A stretch of DNA of 64,000 bases from Cedecea lapagei. Lineage in GTDB: Bacteria > Pseudomonadota > Gammaproteobacteria > Enterobacterales > Enterobacteriaceae. Positions 22,798 to 30,248 of the stretch are shown piece after piece. The DNA lies in assembly GCF_900635955.1 (NCBI RefSeq), contig NZ_LR134201.1:2108001-2172000 (forward strand), in the 5' to 3' direction. Below the pieces are notes generated by a model that was not told where the DNA came from, made no database searches, and was given only the letters and a program-made list of their open reading frames with translations. How positions within the stretch are numbered: the first letter of the stretch is position 1; each line of letters opens with the position of its first letter. A program made the position numbers and the translations under genes.

Positions 22798-22986
22798 ATG
22801 ACAATCGTACCTGTTAACGGAACTATCTACGTAACCCAGGCAAATCGTGACTTTGGCAAGGTGTACGAAAACAGCTTTCCAGACACAAAGGAGGGGCAAA
22901 GCGCGGCGTTTAAATGGGCTGGCGTTATAGCTCTTGGCTGGCACAAAACACAGGACAAGGACTGGAGCAAGAACCATGCAGCATGA
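22798..22986 (+). CDS. Small early phage protein
   Basis: 62 residues starting MTIVPVNGTIYVTQANRDFG. Two bases separate it from the previous stop, and it overlaps the next start. Unrecognised. Confidence 0.6.
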   Translation: MTIVPVNGTIYVTQANRDFGKVYENSFPDTKEGQSAAFKWAGVIALGWHKTQDKDWSKNHAA

Positions 22987-23119
22987 TCAGGAAGACAAAG
23001 ACTTTATCGCACTGTTATCAGGCGAGCTTCAGGAGTCTATCGAGCAGCAAATCAACCTCGCCGCCGAGCGCGGTAACGAGCAAATCAGCTGGTCAGAATT
23101 TTCAGGGGACTTTAACTAA
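22976..23119 (+). CDS. 47-residue early phage protein
   Basis: Starts MQHDQEDKDFIALLSGELQE, chosen because it overlaps the preceding gene by 11 bp and is followed directly by the exonuclease ATG (TAATG). Acidic and helical. Unrecognised. Confidence 0.55.
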   Translation: MQHDQEDKDFIALLSGELQESIEQQINLAAERGNEQISWSEFSGDFN

Positions 23120-23787
23120 TGACCATTTTTCGAGTGATTGATACGGAAACGTGCGGATTTGATGGCGGCATTGTAGAGATTGCCAGCGTTGATGTTGTCT
23201 CAGGTGAGATTCAAAACCCGCTAAGCAACTTTGTTAAGCCTGACCGCCCTATCGGGTACGGGGCCATGGCAATTCATCACATCACAGAGGATATGGTGGC
23301 AGGCATGCCACCTATTGAGGAAGTGGTAGGCCGCTACAAAGGCGCTGATTATCTGGTCGCGCATAACGCCCCATTCGATAAAGGTGTTTTGCCTGATATG
23401 GAGTGCGAATGGATTTGCACAAGAAAGCTGGCGGCGCGTCTGTGGCCTGAATTGGAAAGCCATTCAAATCAGTTCCTTCGCTACGCGCTGAACATTAAAC
23501 CTTGGGTTCCTGAAAACCTCCACGCTCACCGAGCGCTTTATGACTGTTACGTAACGGCAGGCCTGCTTCAGAAAATACTCCAAGATTCAGGATGGTCTAC
23601 CGAGCAGATGCTGGAAATATCAAACCAGCCAGTTTTACTTCGCACCGTTCACATGGGTAAGCATCGCGGAAAAACTTACGAAGAAGTAGCCAAGTCAGAC
23701 CCTGGCTGGCTCAGATGGGCAGCACTGAATATTACTGACATGTCAGATGACATGCGGTTCACCATTAAACACTACCTCAAAGGGTAA
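23119..23787 (+). CDS. DnaQ-fold 3'-5' exonuclease, ExoX-like
   Basis: 222 residues. DEDD exonuclease motifs: VIDTETCG (about 6-13), HNAPFDKGVL (about 82-91) and HAHRALYDCYVT (about 136-147), the last being the DEDDh form. A C-terminal MGKHRGKTYEEVAKSDPGWLRW segment is the typical tail seen in ExoX-type proteins. It probably processes DNA ends for recombination together with the Sak4-like ATPase 5 bp downstream. Confidence 0.88.
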   Translation: MTIFRVIDTETCGFDGGIVEIASVDVVSGEIQNPLSNFVKPDRPIGYGAMAIHHITEDMVAGMPPIEEVVGRYKGADYLVAHNAPFDKGVLPDMECEWICTRKLAARLWPELESHSNQFLRYALNIKPWVPENLHAHRALYDCYVTAGLLQKILQDSGWSTEQMLEISNQPVLLRTVHMGKHRGKTYEEVAKSDPGWLRWAALNITDMSDDMRFTIKHYLKG

Positions 23788-23792
23788 CGACG

Positions 23793-24659
23793 ATGAAATT
23801 CGAAAAAGCCATGAGAAAGAAAGCCAAGCTACGGCTGGCACTTACCGGGCCAAGTGGAGCTGGAAAAACCTTTAGCGCACTCGTTATTTGTAAAAGCATG
23901 GGGGGACGGACGGCGGTTATTGATACCGAAAAAGGTAGTGCCTCTCTGTACTCAAATGAGTTTGATTTTGATGTTCTTGAGCTTGACCCTCCGTTTAGCC
24001 CGGAAAGATTTATTGCAGCCATTGAAGCGGCAGAAGCTGCTGGTTATGACAACCTGATAATCGACTCAATTACTCACGAATGGGGTGGAGTTGGCGGATG
24101 CCTTGACGAGTTGGACATGATCGCCAAGACGAAATTCAAAAATAACTCCCACGCAGCATGGAGCGAAATGACACCCCGGCACAGAAATTTTCTTGATGCC
24201 ATCCTTCGAGTTAACTGTCACGTAGTTGCCACCATGAGAAGCAAGACGGAAACAGCTCAACAGGAAGGAAGCCGCAAGGTTGTTAAGTTGGGCATGAAAA
24301 GCGAGCAGCGAGACGGCGTTGAGTACGAGTTCACAACCGTCCTTGATATCAACCATGAAACACATGCCGCTACAGCATCCAAGGACAGGACCGGTCTTTT
24401 TTCCAGTGCAGATTACACCGTTATTGACGAAACCGTGGGAAGCAGGCTTGTCGAATGGCTAAACGATGGAAGAACAAAAGCTGAGATAGACCTCGCGCAC
24501 TTCGTTTCATCAGCAGAATCAGCGAAATCGTTTGAGCAACTAAAGTCATCCTGGGCGGAGGCATTCAGAACGCTTAGAGGTACTGAAGAGCAAGCGAAGG
24601 CGCAGGAAGTCTATGAGGCAAGGAAGTCGGAGCTTCAGCAGTCCAGCGAGGCGGCATGA
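23793..24659 (+). CDS. Sak4-type RecA-like ATPase (AAA_24)
   Basis: 288 residues. Walker A GPSGAGKTFSAL (about 19-30), Walker B NLIIDSITHEW (about 89-99), then a conserved core HVVATMRSKTE (about 143-153). This is the phage Sak4/AAA_24 (PF13479) pattern, a compact RecA/Rad51-like annealing ATPase that usually works with a phage SSB. No SSB gene was recognised beside it. Coupled to the next gene by 4 bp. Confidence 0.88.
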   Translation: MKFEKAMRKKAKLRLALTGPSGAGKTFSALVICKSMGGRTAVIDTEKGSASLYSNEFDFDVLELDPPFSPERFIAAIEAAEAAGYDNLIIDSITHEWGGVGGCLDELDMIAKTKFKNNSHAAWSEMTPRHRNFLDAILRVNCHVVATMRSKTETAQQEGSRKVVKLGMKSEQRDGVEYEFTTVLDINHETHAATASKDRTGLFSSADYTVIDETVGSRLVEWLNDGRTKAEIDLAHFVSSAESAKSFEQLKSSWAEAFRTLRGTEEQAKAQEVYEARKSELQQSSEAA

Positions 24660-24847
24660 TGGATTTAATGAAGCGCCGCGGCAACCAACTAACTCTCGGC
24701 AGAAGCTGGAAAGTCTCCGAGATTAAGCAGCTGGCAACAATGGCTGGCAATACCCACACCAAGCTCATAGCAAAACACCTTGGCAGGTCATACGAGTCAG
24801 TTCGAAAGATGGCCTGGCGCGAAGGTATTAGCCTCCGAAGAAACTAA
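24656..24847 (+). CDS. Small helix-turn-helix protein
   Basis: 63 residues. SWKVSEIKQLATMAGNTHTKLIAKHLGRSYESVRKMAWREGISLR is a Myb/SANT-like helix-turn-helix, common in small phage DNA-binding proteins. Overlaps the ATPase stop by 4 bp. Confidence 0.7.
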   Translation: MMDLMKRRGNQLTLGRSWKVSEIKQLATMAGNTHTKLIAKHLGRSYESVRKMAWREGISLRRN

Positions 24848-24860
24848 AAAGGACACGAAC

Positions 24861-25160
24861 ATGCCATCACCTCTCACCACCGGGGCGGATAACCCTCGCC
24901 TGTGCACTGCCAGAACCAAAGAAGAGGTGATGGCTAACTTCGCCAGATATTGGGAAATGTCACAAGCCGGAGAAATTGAGCCAGAGACGAAACAGCGGCG
25001 CATGGAGCGACAAGCAGATGCTCTGACAGACGGCGAAATCCGCTACTACACATCGTTTTATCCGAAATGGGAAACCATCGGCCCTCACCTTCCACCTGAA
25101 TACATCGACGACCGTGAACGCGTCCGCTACGGGCGTTTTGGCGCTCGCATTAGCGACTAA
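24861..25160 (+). CDS. Small early phage protein
   Basis: 99 residues from the ATG giving MPSPLTTGADNPRL, with AAGGA upstream. Contains VMANFARYWEMSQAGEIEPE and a C-terminal RVRYGRFGARI. Unrecognised. Confidence 0.6.
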   Translation: MPSPLTTGADNPRLCTARTKEEVMANFARYWEMSQAGEIEPETKQRRMERQADALTDGEIRYYTSFYPKWETIGPHLPPEYIDDRERVRYGRFGARISD

Positions 25161-25170
25161 GGAAAACATC

Positions 25171-25455
25171 ATGAAGCTTCACATTGAAATCGGTAAATAC
25201 ATCATTACCGGGACTGCTCACGACCTCGTTTTGCGCGAGAAGGTAATCATCGAGAAAGGCGACAACGCTGGCAAGGAAGGTCTCAGTTCAGCTCGTTACT
25301 ACTCCAAATTTGAACACCTGGTGAAAGAGATTTGCCACCGCGAAATCCTCACATCAGAAGCTCAGTCGCTTCAAGCGCTGGTTCTGCATATCGAAAACCT
25401 CAGTCAGACAGTCAGCAAACAAATCTCTGAATACGTGGAGCGTGAGCATGTTTAG
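25171..25455 (+). CDS. DUF5405-like phage protein
   Basis: 94 residues from the ATG giving MKLHIEIGKYIITG, with AAGGA upstream. The layout (beta-rich start, then ARYYSKFEHLVKEICHREILTSEAQSLQAL) fits the DUF5405 family of P2 and lambdoid phages. Function unknown. Confidence 0.65.
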   Translation: MKLHIEIGKYIITGTAHDLVLREKVIIEKGDNAGKEGLSSARYYSKFEHLVKEICHREILTSEAQSLQALVLHIENLSQTVSKQISEYVEREHV

Positions 25456-25633
25456 CCATCAATTCAATCCCGACTTCATGGCGGCGGATACCGCTGCATA
25501 TTCGAAGTTTAGAAAATCCATCGAAGAAGGCCGTCAGTCGGTTTTAGATAGAAAAAGCTTCCCCAGCCCGGACAACAACCGCCACATCGATGCATTCCTT
25601 AGCGAGCAAAGAAAGATAAGGAGCGGGAAATGA
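25448..25633 (+). CDS. Small early phage protein
   Basis: 61 residues from the ATG giving MFSHQFNPDFMAAD. Overlaps both neighbours. Basic, helical. Unrecognised. Confidence 0.55.
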   Translation: MFSHQFNPDFMAADTAAYSKFRKSIEEGRQSVLDRKSFPSPDNNRHIDAFLSEQRKIRSGK

Positions 25634-26226
25634 CAGTAAAAATATACACAAAAGACAGCGTTAGCCCAATGCAATGTTATGTTGCGCTCTCAGACTACGA
25701 GGAACCCCAGCGCAAGTTGGCAGCCTACGAAGACACGGTGACGGACCTGGCGGCGCAGGTGCAGGGGCTGGCGGCGGAGAATGCATACCTGCTTCCGAAG
25801 GCCGCGAGCGAACTATCAAACGCCTGGGTGCTGAATAAATACTGGGTCGGCATTCATGCCGCACTGATGCACTTCGGTGCAGGTCGGGAGCATGACGCCA
25901 TCGAGTGGCTTCAAAACACCGTAGCCGGGCCCGGCATTGAAGTGCCGAAGCTCAGCGAGTTTGCTGAAATCGAAGCATGGGCTGTAGAGCAGCAGAAAGA
26001 CAGCATCAGCGCCGCTCGTGCGCTGGAAGTCATCAAAGCCGAAACCCCGGCCACCGAAGCCTCGCTGGCAGAGATACGCGCCGAGGGCGCTGAGATGTTT
26101 GTTTCAGCACTACAAAAGCACGTTGATGAAGGCGATTTCGTCGGCGATGAAATAGCGGTTATTACTGGCGCAATTGATGCTGGCGGTGAGTTCGCAGAGA
26201 AACTGCGCAAGGAGCAAGGCAAATGA
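25630..26226 (+). CDS. Ea22-like phage protein
   Basis: 198 residues. Contains YVALSDYEEPQRKLAAYEDTVTDLAAQVQGLAAENAYLL (about 15-55), the coiled-coil opening typical of Ea22/ead proteins of the lambda b region, and alanine/glutamate-rich helices after it. Function unknown; these genes vary by mosaic exchange. Overlaps both neighbours by 4 bp. Confidence 0.7.
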   Translation: MTVKIYTKDSVSPMQCYVALSDYEEPQRKLAAYEDTVTDLAAQVQGLAAENAYLLPKAASELSNAWVLNKYWVGIHAALMHFGAGREHDAIEWLQNTVAGPGIEVPKLSEFAEIEAWAVEQQKDSISAARALEVIKAETPATEASLAEIRAEGAEMFVSALQKHVDEGDFVGDEIAVITGAIDAGGEFAEKLRKEQGK

Positions 26227-26708
26227 GCAATATCGAACTCATGCAGCACGCCCTGGGCATCAGTGAACGCAACCGCGAGCCGTACCGAAATTACTTCCTC
26301 GCCAGCGGCGACCATCCTGACAACAAAGCATGGCAGCAGCTTGTCGGGGCTGGAATGGCATACGCCAGCCCGGCGCCCGCCTGGTCATGCGGTGATGTGA
26401 TTTACCAGGTGACAGACGCAGGAAAAGCAGTGGCCATTGCCGCGCTGCCCGAGCCAAAGAAACGTACGCGATATGGCGAATATCTGCACGCTGATTATGG
26501 CCACTCGTTTGCAGAATGGCTGGGGATTGAATTGCCGGTATACGAAGACCGCGAAGTTGACCGGTATAAATGGGAGTACCGCATGGTACGCCGTTCGCGC
26601 TGCTACTGGGATTCGTATTACGACATTTGCGGTGAGTGGAAGCCGACAAAGAAAGCGGCAAAGGCCAGCTACAAAGAAGCGCTGAAAAAACGCCGGGAGG
26701 CCAAATGA
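26223..26708 (+). CDS. Early phage protein, unknown
   Basis: 161 residues starting MSNIELMQHALGISERNREP. The first 75 residues look like a winged-helix-type small domain (ALGISERNREPYRNYFLASGDHPDNKAWQQLVGAGMA) seen in several phage proteins. The rest is rich in Y, R and W. Unrecognised. Confidence 0.6.
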   Translation: MSNIELMQHALGISERNREPYRNYFLASGDHPDNKAWQQLVGAGMAYASPAPAWSCGDVIYQVTDAGKAVAIAALPEPKKRTRYGEYLHADYGHSFAEWLGIELPVYEDREVDRYKWEYRMVRRSRCYWDSYYDICGEWKPTKKAAKASYKEALKKRREAK

Positions 26709-27277
26709 CTAAACAACTCGAAGCGCTGATTGCCGAGGTGAAAGCGGCAGCGGAGAAAGCAACGCCGGGGCCATATAGCATTGACCATACAGGGTATTCA
26801 TTAAATTGCAGCGAAGGAACATTTGGCGACTTTCTGGATATGGACAACGCAACTTTTGCACTGGAGGCCAACCCCGAAAGTATCTTGACGCTGATAGCGG
26901 CGCTGGAGCAGTCACAACGTGCCAATGCTGCGCAGGACGACCACATCAACCAGCAACAGGACCGTATCGAACAACTGGAGAAAGGCCATCAGGAGGCGGC
27001 AAAACACATCACCTCATGGCGTCGGCTGGCGAAGCAGAATATATCGGAGCGTGAGAAGGATATCGCCGAGCTTGATGCTGCTCGTAAGCGCATAGCAGAA
27101 CTGGAGGCCAGCCCGTTAGCGGTGAAGCTGCCAAATCGCTTACAGCCTGGTGCAGATGGCCCCGACGACTGGTACTTACACAGCGACCCAGACGGCGAAT
27201 ACATGAAAGCTGATGATGTTATCGAAGCAATCCGCGCCGCTGGCGGCACCGTAAGCACCGTGGAGGGTGAACAGTGA
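26705..27277 (+). CDS. Ea22-like coiled-coil phage protein
   Basis: 190 residues from the ATG giving MTKQLEALIAEVKA, overlapping the previous gene by 4 bp. The KAAAEKATPGPYSID...NPESILTLIAALEQSQ opening and the central coiled coil (about 75-145) are of the Ea22/ead type. It ends with a small domain around DDWYLHSDPDGEYM. Function unknown. Confidence 0.75.
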   Translation: MTKQLEALIAEVKAAAEKATPGPYSIDHTGYSLNCSEGTFGDFLDMDNATFALEANPESILTLIAALEQSQRANAAQDDHINQQQDRIEQLEKGHQEAAKHITSWRRLAKQNISEREKDIAELDAARKRIAELEASPLAVKLPNRLQPGADGPDDWYLHSDPDGEYMKADDVIEAIRAAGGTVSTVEGEQ

Positions 27278-27501
27278 AATTAACAGTAACGCCTGCCCAG
27301 CTTGAAGCATGCAACAACTGGCAGATTCTGCGCGCTGAAATACTGGCTCGCAATCCTGATATGGCGCTAACCATCCAGGAGCTGGACATGATGGTGGAGC
27401 GCTCCGCACGTGCGGCTATGAATATCGCCCATCGTATTGATTGGGATTTCAGTGAAGCTGCTCGTATAGCGGAGAAAGAAAACCAGCGGGAGGCTAAGTA
27501 G
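27274..27501 (+). CDS. Small early phage protein
   Basis: 75 residues starting MKLTVTPAQLEACNNWQILR. Helical and acidic; overlaps its upstream neighbour by 4 bp. Unrecognised. Confidence 0.6.
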   Translation: MKLTVTPAQLEACNNWQILRAEILARNPDMALTIQELDMMVERSARAAMNIAHRIDWDFSEAARIAEKENQREAK

Positions 27502-27921
27502 ATGGCACTGACAAAAACGCAACGCGCAGAACTGCGCATGAAATTCGGCGGTCGCTGTGCTTACTGTGGGTGCGCGCTGCCGGAAAAGGGCTGGCATGCC
27601 GACCATGCTGAGCCAATTCACAGAAAGCTTGAAATTGATGAGGTGGCGAGAAGTAAAGGCCAATGGAAGCTGAAGCAAACTGGTGAATCGTTCAGGCCTC
27701 AACATGACACCCTGGAAAACATGAACCCGGCATGCGCCCCATGCAATCTGTTCAAGTCAGTTTTCGACATTGAAGAGTTCAGAAATCAGGTTCAATTGCA
27801 GGCCGAGCGTGGTTTGAGGACATCAGTTAATTTCAGAACAGCGGAAAGATTCGGTCTAGTTGAAATCATCAACAAGCCGGTGGTTTTCTGGTTCGAACGC
27901 TATCAGCAGGAGGCTTTATGA
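27502..27921 (+). CDS. HNH endonuclease
   Basis: 139 residues. Zinc-binding Cys pairs CAYCGC (about 19-24) and CAPCN (about 79-83) frame the active-site segment GWHADHAEPIHRK (about 29-41), then LENMNPACAPCN. A complete HNH fold. In the phage early region it may act in packaging, homing or host-DNA cleavage; the sequence does not decide. It starts directly after the previous stop codon. Confidence 0.87.
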   Translation: MALTKTQRAELRMKFGGRCAYCGCALPEKGWHADHAEPIHRKLEIDEVARSKGQWKLKQTGESFRPQHDTLENMNPACAPCNLFKSVFDIEEFRNQVQLQAERGLRTSVNFRTAERFGLVEIINKPVVFWFERYQQEAL

Positions 27922-28379
27922 ATAACCTGAGCAATGATCGCCTGGCTGAATATGCCAACGATAAGCGCATGTGCAACGTCAGCGATGAAATAGTCTCGAT
28001 GGCCCGCGAGCTACTCGCATTGCGGGAAGCGGGGAAAGAGCCTTTCGGTTATACAGATGGTCCACGCCACGGCATGTGCTATGAACCGCGACATGCTGAG
28101 AGGTTAATGGATGCTCACCCACTCTACGCCGCGCCGCAGTTGCCTGTTTGGATAGGTGTTGATTGGGCAGCGCCTGCTGTGCCTGAGGGGTGGGTGATGG
28201 TGCCGGTTGAGCCGACAGAGGATATGATCATCAACGGTTTCGAGTCCAGGCCGGATGAAAGCTTTAGCGATGAGAAAGAGTGGGAAGCATACGAAGCCAT
28301 GAGCGGATGCCAGCAGGCGGCGCACAGGGCTAAGTTGTGCTGGGCCGCGATGATAGCCGCAGCACCAAAGCCGGAATAG
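27918..28379 (+). CDS. Ead/DUF551-like phage protein
   Basis: 153 residues. It starts NNLSNDRLAEYANDKRM and later reads AAPAVPEGWVMVPVEPTEDMIINGFES. Both segments are typical of mosaic Ead-type early phage proteins. The C-terminal AKLCWAAMIAAAPKPE is the common end of that family. Function unknown. Overlaps the HNH gene by 4 bp. Confidence 0.75.
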   Translation: MNNLSNDRLAEYANDKRMCNVSDEIVSMARELLALREAGKEPFGYTDGPRHGMCYEPRHAERLMDAHPLYAAPQLPVWIGVDWAAPAVPEGWVMVPVEPTEDMIINGFESRPDESFSDEKEWEAYEAMSGCQQAAHRAKLCWAAMIAAAPKPE

Positions 28380-28387
28380 CTCAACAG

Positions 28388-28431
28388 TTGATCATTCTCC
28401 CAATCAATTTATACTGTGTATGCATACAGTA
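28388..28431 (+). promoter_or_regulatory. SOS promoter with LexA box
   Basis: TACTGTGTATGCATACAGTA at 28412-28431 is a nearly consensus LexA operator (CTGT-N8-ACAG). A -35 TTGATC (28388-28393) and -10 TATACT (28410-28415) are 16 bp apart, and the -10 overlaps the operator. DNA damage should induce the genes downstream. Confidence 0.88.
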
Positions 28432-28452
28432 TTTTTATGAGAGGGTAATATC

Positions 28453-28692
28453 ATGCCGCGTTACGATGACATCAGGATGGCTTTTTACAATGCAATCAGG
28501 ATTGCGGCTAACGGAAAGCGAACAGTGACAACGGAGGAGTTTGTCAAAGAGCTGGAGAAGCTCAACTGGCATTGGGATTTGAAGAAGGCTAACGAGTGGA
28601 TAGAGATGTCTGTGACCACGTTTAAAGACATCTCCACTGAAGAGGGTGAAGCCAGAACATTCATGGTCTACAACCCTAACGGAGGCCTGTAA
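28453..28692 (+). CDS. SOS-controlled small protein upstream of umuD'
   Basis: 79 residues starting MPRYDDIRMAFYNAIRIAAN. It contains TTEEFVKELEKLNWHWDLKKANEWIEMSVTTFKDIS, a helical domain with conserved Trp residues. GAGAGGGTAA precedes the ATG. The stop overlaps the next ATG (TAATG), so it was cotranslated with umuD'. No family function is known to me; LexA control and linkage to umuD'C suggest a role in the damage response or induction. Confidence 0.75.
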   Translation: MPRYDDIRMAFYNAIRIAANGKRTVTTEEFVKELEKLNWHWDLKKANEWIEMSVTTFKDISTEEGEARTFMVYNPNGGL

Positions 28693-28713
28693 TGGGATTC
28701 CCCTCACCGGCAC
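28692..28713 (+). pseudogene. umuD: umuD' gene, 5' fragment (seven codons)
   Basis: ATG followed by codons for GFPSPA, then the element. The sequence corresponds to UmuD from just after its self-cleavage site (Cys24-Gly25 in E. coli, ...CGFPSPAADYVEQ), so the gene encodes the mature UmuD' form directly. The last C completes a CAG codon with 44453. The remaining gene lies at 44446-44782. Confidence 0.75.
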
Positions 28714-28715
28714 TT

Positions 28716-28726
28716 TTCCCATCTGA
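28716..28726 (+). repeat. Left terminal inverted repeat of the island
   Basis: TTCCCATCTGA, 2 bp inside the left CCGGCAC. Matches 10 of 11 bases of the right end read inward. Confidence 0.6.
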
Positions 28727-28956
28727 TTATTATTGTCAATATGCATCTAAGTATTAAAAAATCTCAATAAATCATTATGATATTTTATTTATTAGAATGA
28801 GTTAAATGGATTTTTATGCTGACAATTATCAAAGCTTGAAACCAGGCTAAATGAAGCCATAAACATTAAGGCATGTCTGTAAGCATGCCGATAAACCGGA
28901 TCACTTACTTTTAGAGATTTTGCAACATACTGATTATGTCCCAGGAGGAGAGCACC
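28727..28956. other. Left island flank without genes
   Basis: A/T-rich sequence between the left repeat and the IS3 remnant. I saw no gene or strong structure. An 86-codon minus-strand frame reaching into it is explained by the IS remnant beyond. Confidence 0.4.
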
Positions 28957-29535
28957 ATGCGTAAGACCCGAATGACTTAACACTAAATAATAGCAGCCCT
29001 CAACTCCGTTTAAGTTGGACGTACCGTCAGGTGTGTGTTGTGAGGCCACCATATCTGAAGCCAGCTATTATAGCTGGAAAGAAAATTATGGCAGGATGGA
29101 AGCGACTGATATTAAAAAAACCTTGCGGATGAGAATCCGTCGTCTGGAAAGTTGCGCGTTAAAAGATGTTATCGAAAAAAGTTTTAAAACCAGCGATAAA
29201 GTGTGAACTCGTCAATTATCTGAAAGAGATATGCTCGATGAGTGTAAGCTAGGTATGTAGGGCGTTGTCGCTGAGCGGGCTAGTATATTTTTATCGTCCA
29301 GATAACGGACGTGATGAACCGGCGGTCCCATCGTAGTTGAGCGCCATCCTCGTTATGGGCTTAATAAACTAATTCAGGTGCTATGCAGACAGTGTCATAC
29401 ATGGAATCATAAGCGAGTTTACTGCCTGTTAAAACTAAATTATCGCCGTAAGGGAAAGCAACGTCTGCCTGTGTGCAACTCGGCACTGTTTGAAGCACTT
29501 AACGATAACTGATCGATAGACTTTATTCTCTCAAG
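28957..29535 (+). pseudogene. IS3-family transposase remnant, orfA and start of orfB
   Basis: With stops and frameshifts ignored, the region reads MRKTRMT..IIAALNSV.VGRTVR, ISEASYYSWKENYGRMEATDIKK and ALKDVIEKSF, the orfA pattern of IS407/IS51-type elements. Further on NHKRVYCLLKLNYRRKGKQRLPV and EALNDN-SIDF match the start of orfB. Heavily mutated. The C-terminal part of an orfB appears 3.1 kb further right. Confidence 0.75.
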
Positions 29536-29547
29536 CGACAATTTTCA

Positions 29548-29787
29548 TTATTGCTGCCAACTATCGTGGGCGGCCTGCATTGATAACCACAAAGGTGCTG
29601 CGATTCCCAGCCCCACTTCTAGGCGAAAAGCTATTTCAGAATTAATGGAAATCTTACCTGAGACTACTTTATTGAGTACATTTATCGATAGATCCAGTTC
29701 TCTAGCTAGACAGAGCAAACATATATTATTATCTTCAATATATTCAGTAATTAGACCGCCAGGGTGAGGCGGATTAAATATTCCCAT
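29548..29787 (-). CDS. higA: HigA-type antitoxin, orphan
   Basis: 79 residues from the ATG giving MGIFNPPHPGGLITEYIEDN, with GGAGG 8 nt upstream. NPPHPGG at the start, the helix-turn-helix CLARELDLSINVLNKVVSGKISIN and EIAFRLEVGLGIAAPLWLSMQAAHDSW fit the HigA family. Normally higB lies just upstream; no higB-like frame is present, so it is an orphan or a free-standing regulator. Confidence 0.8.
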   Translation of the reverse strand: MGIFNPPHPGGLITEYIEDNNICLLCLARELDLSINVLNKVVSGKISINSEIAFRLEVGLGIAAPLWLSMQAAHDSWQQ

Positions 29788-30051
29788 AATGATAGCCTCC
29801 GGGATTGAAAGTGCGTGTGCCACCTATCATAACTCGGCTATTATACGCTAATTTGTCCTTACCGCTATCTTTTCGTGTCTACGCGTCGCGGCGATGTGTG
29901 GAATTGATAAGAGGATCCGAAAGTCATAGAAATTGGAACTTAGTGTAACAAAGAAGAGTGTCGTTGTCTCACATCATTGAAAATGACACCATATCATTTA
30001 TTTAACTGAATTAAATATTTCTGATTAACTTCATCTCAGACACATACACTC

Positions 30052-30080
30052 AATATTCATTTCTTCACAGAGTGAATATT
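30052..30080 (+). promoter_or_regulatory. Inverted repeat before the KAP operon
   Basis: AATATTCA (30052-30059) and TGAATATT (30073-30080) form a perfect 8-bp inverted repeat 16 bp before the ATG of the 49-residue gene and just upstream of its ribosome site. A repressor operator, or an mRNA hairpin affecting translation, are both possible. Confidence 0.5.
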
Positions 30081-30096
30081 TTCTGAAGGAGAGACC

Positions 30097-30246
30097 ATGC
30101 TGAGCCAATTGACTCTGTGCATTTACAAAAAACTCATTGAGGTGCTGAAAATCCGCACCCGCCACGAAAGCACCTCCGTGAACGCGCTGGTTGAGCTCGA
30201 CGCTCTGAACAGCCTGCGTGGCCTATACGGATACGGAGCTCTGTGA
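30097..30246 (+). CDS. 49-residue protein coupled to the KAP NTPase
   Basis: Starts MLSQLTLCIYKKLIEVLKIR, with GAAGGAGAG 5 nt before the ATG, and ends GLYGYGAL. Two short helical segments, no membrane segment. Its stop overlaps a possible GTG start of the KAP gene and lies 3 bp before the first ATG, so the two are translated as a pair. Not recognised. Confidence 0.6.
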   Translation: MLSQLTLCIYKKLIEVLKIRTRHESTSVNALVELDALNSLRGLYGYGAL

Positions 30247-30248
30247 TC

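Noticed and set aside
28792..29052. 86-codon minus-strand frame at the left island end
   Set aside because: It is the antisense of the IS3 orfA remnant, whose residues match on the plus strand.
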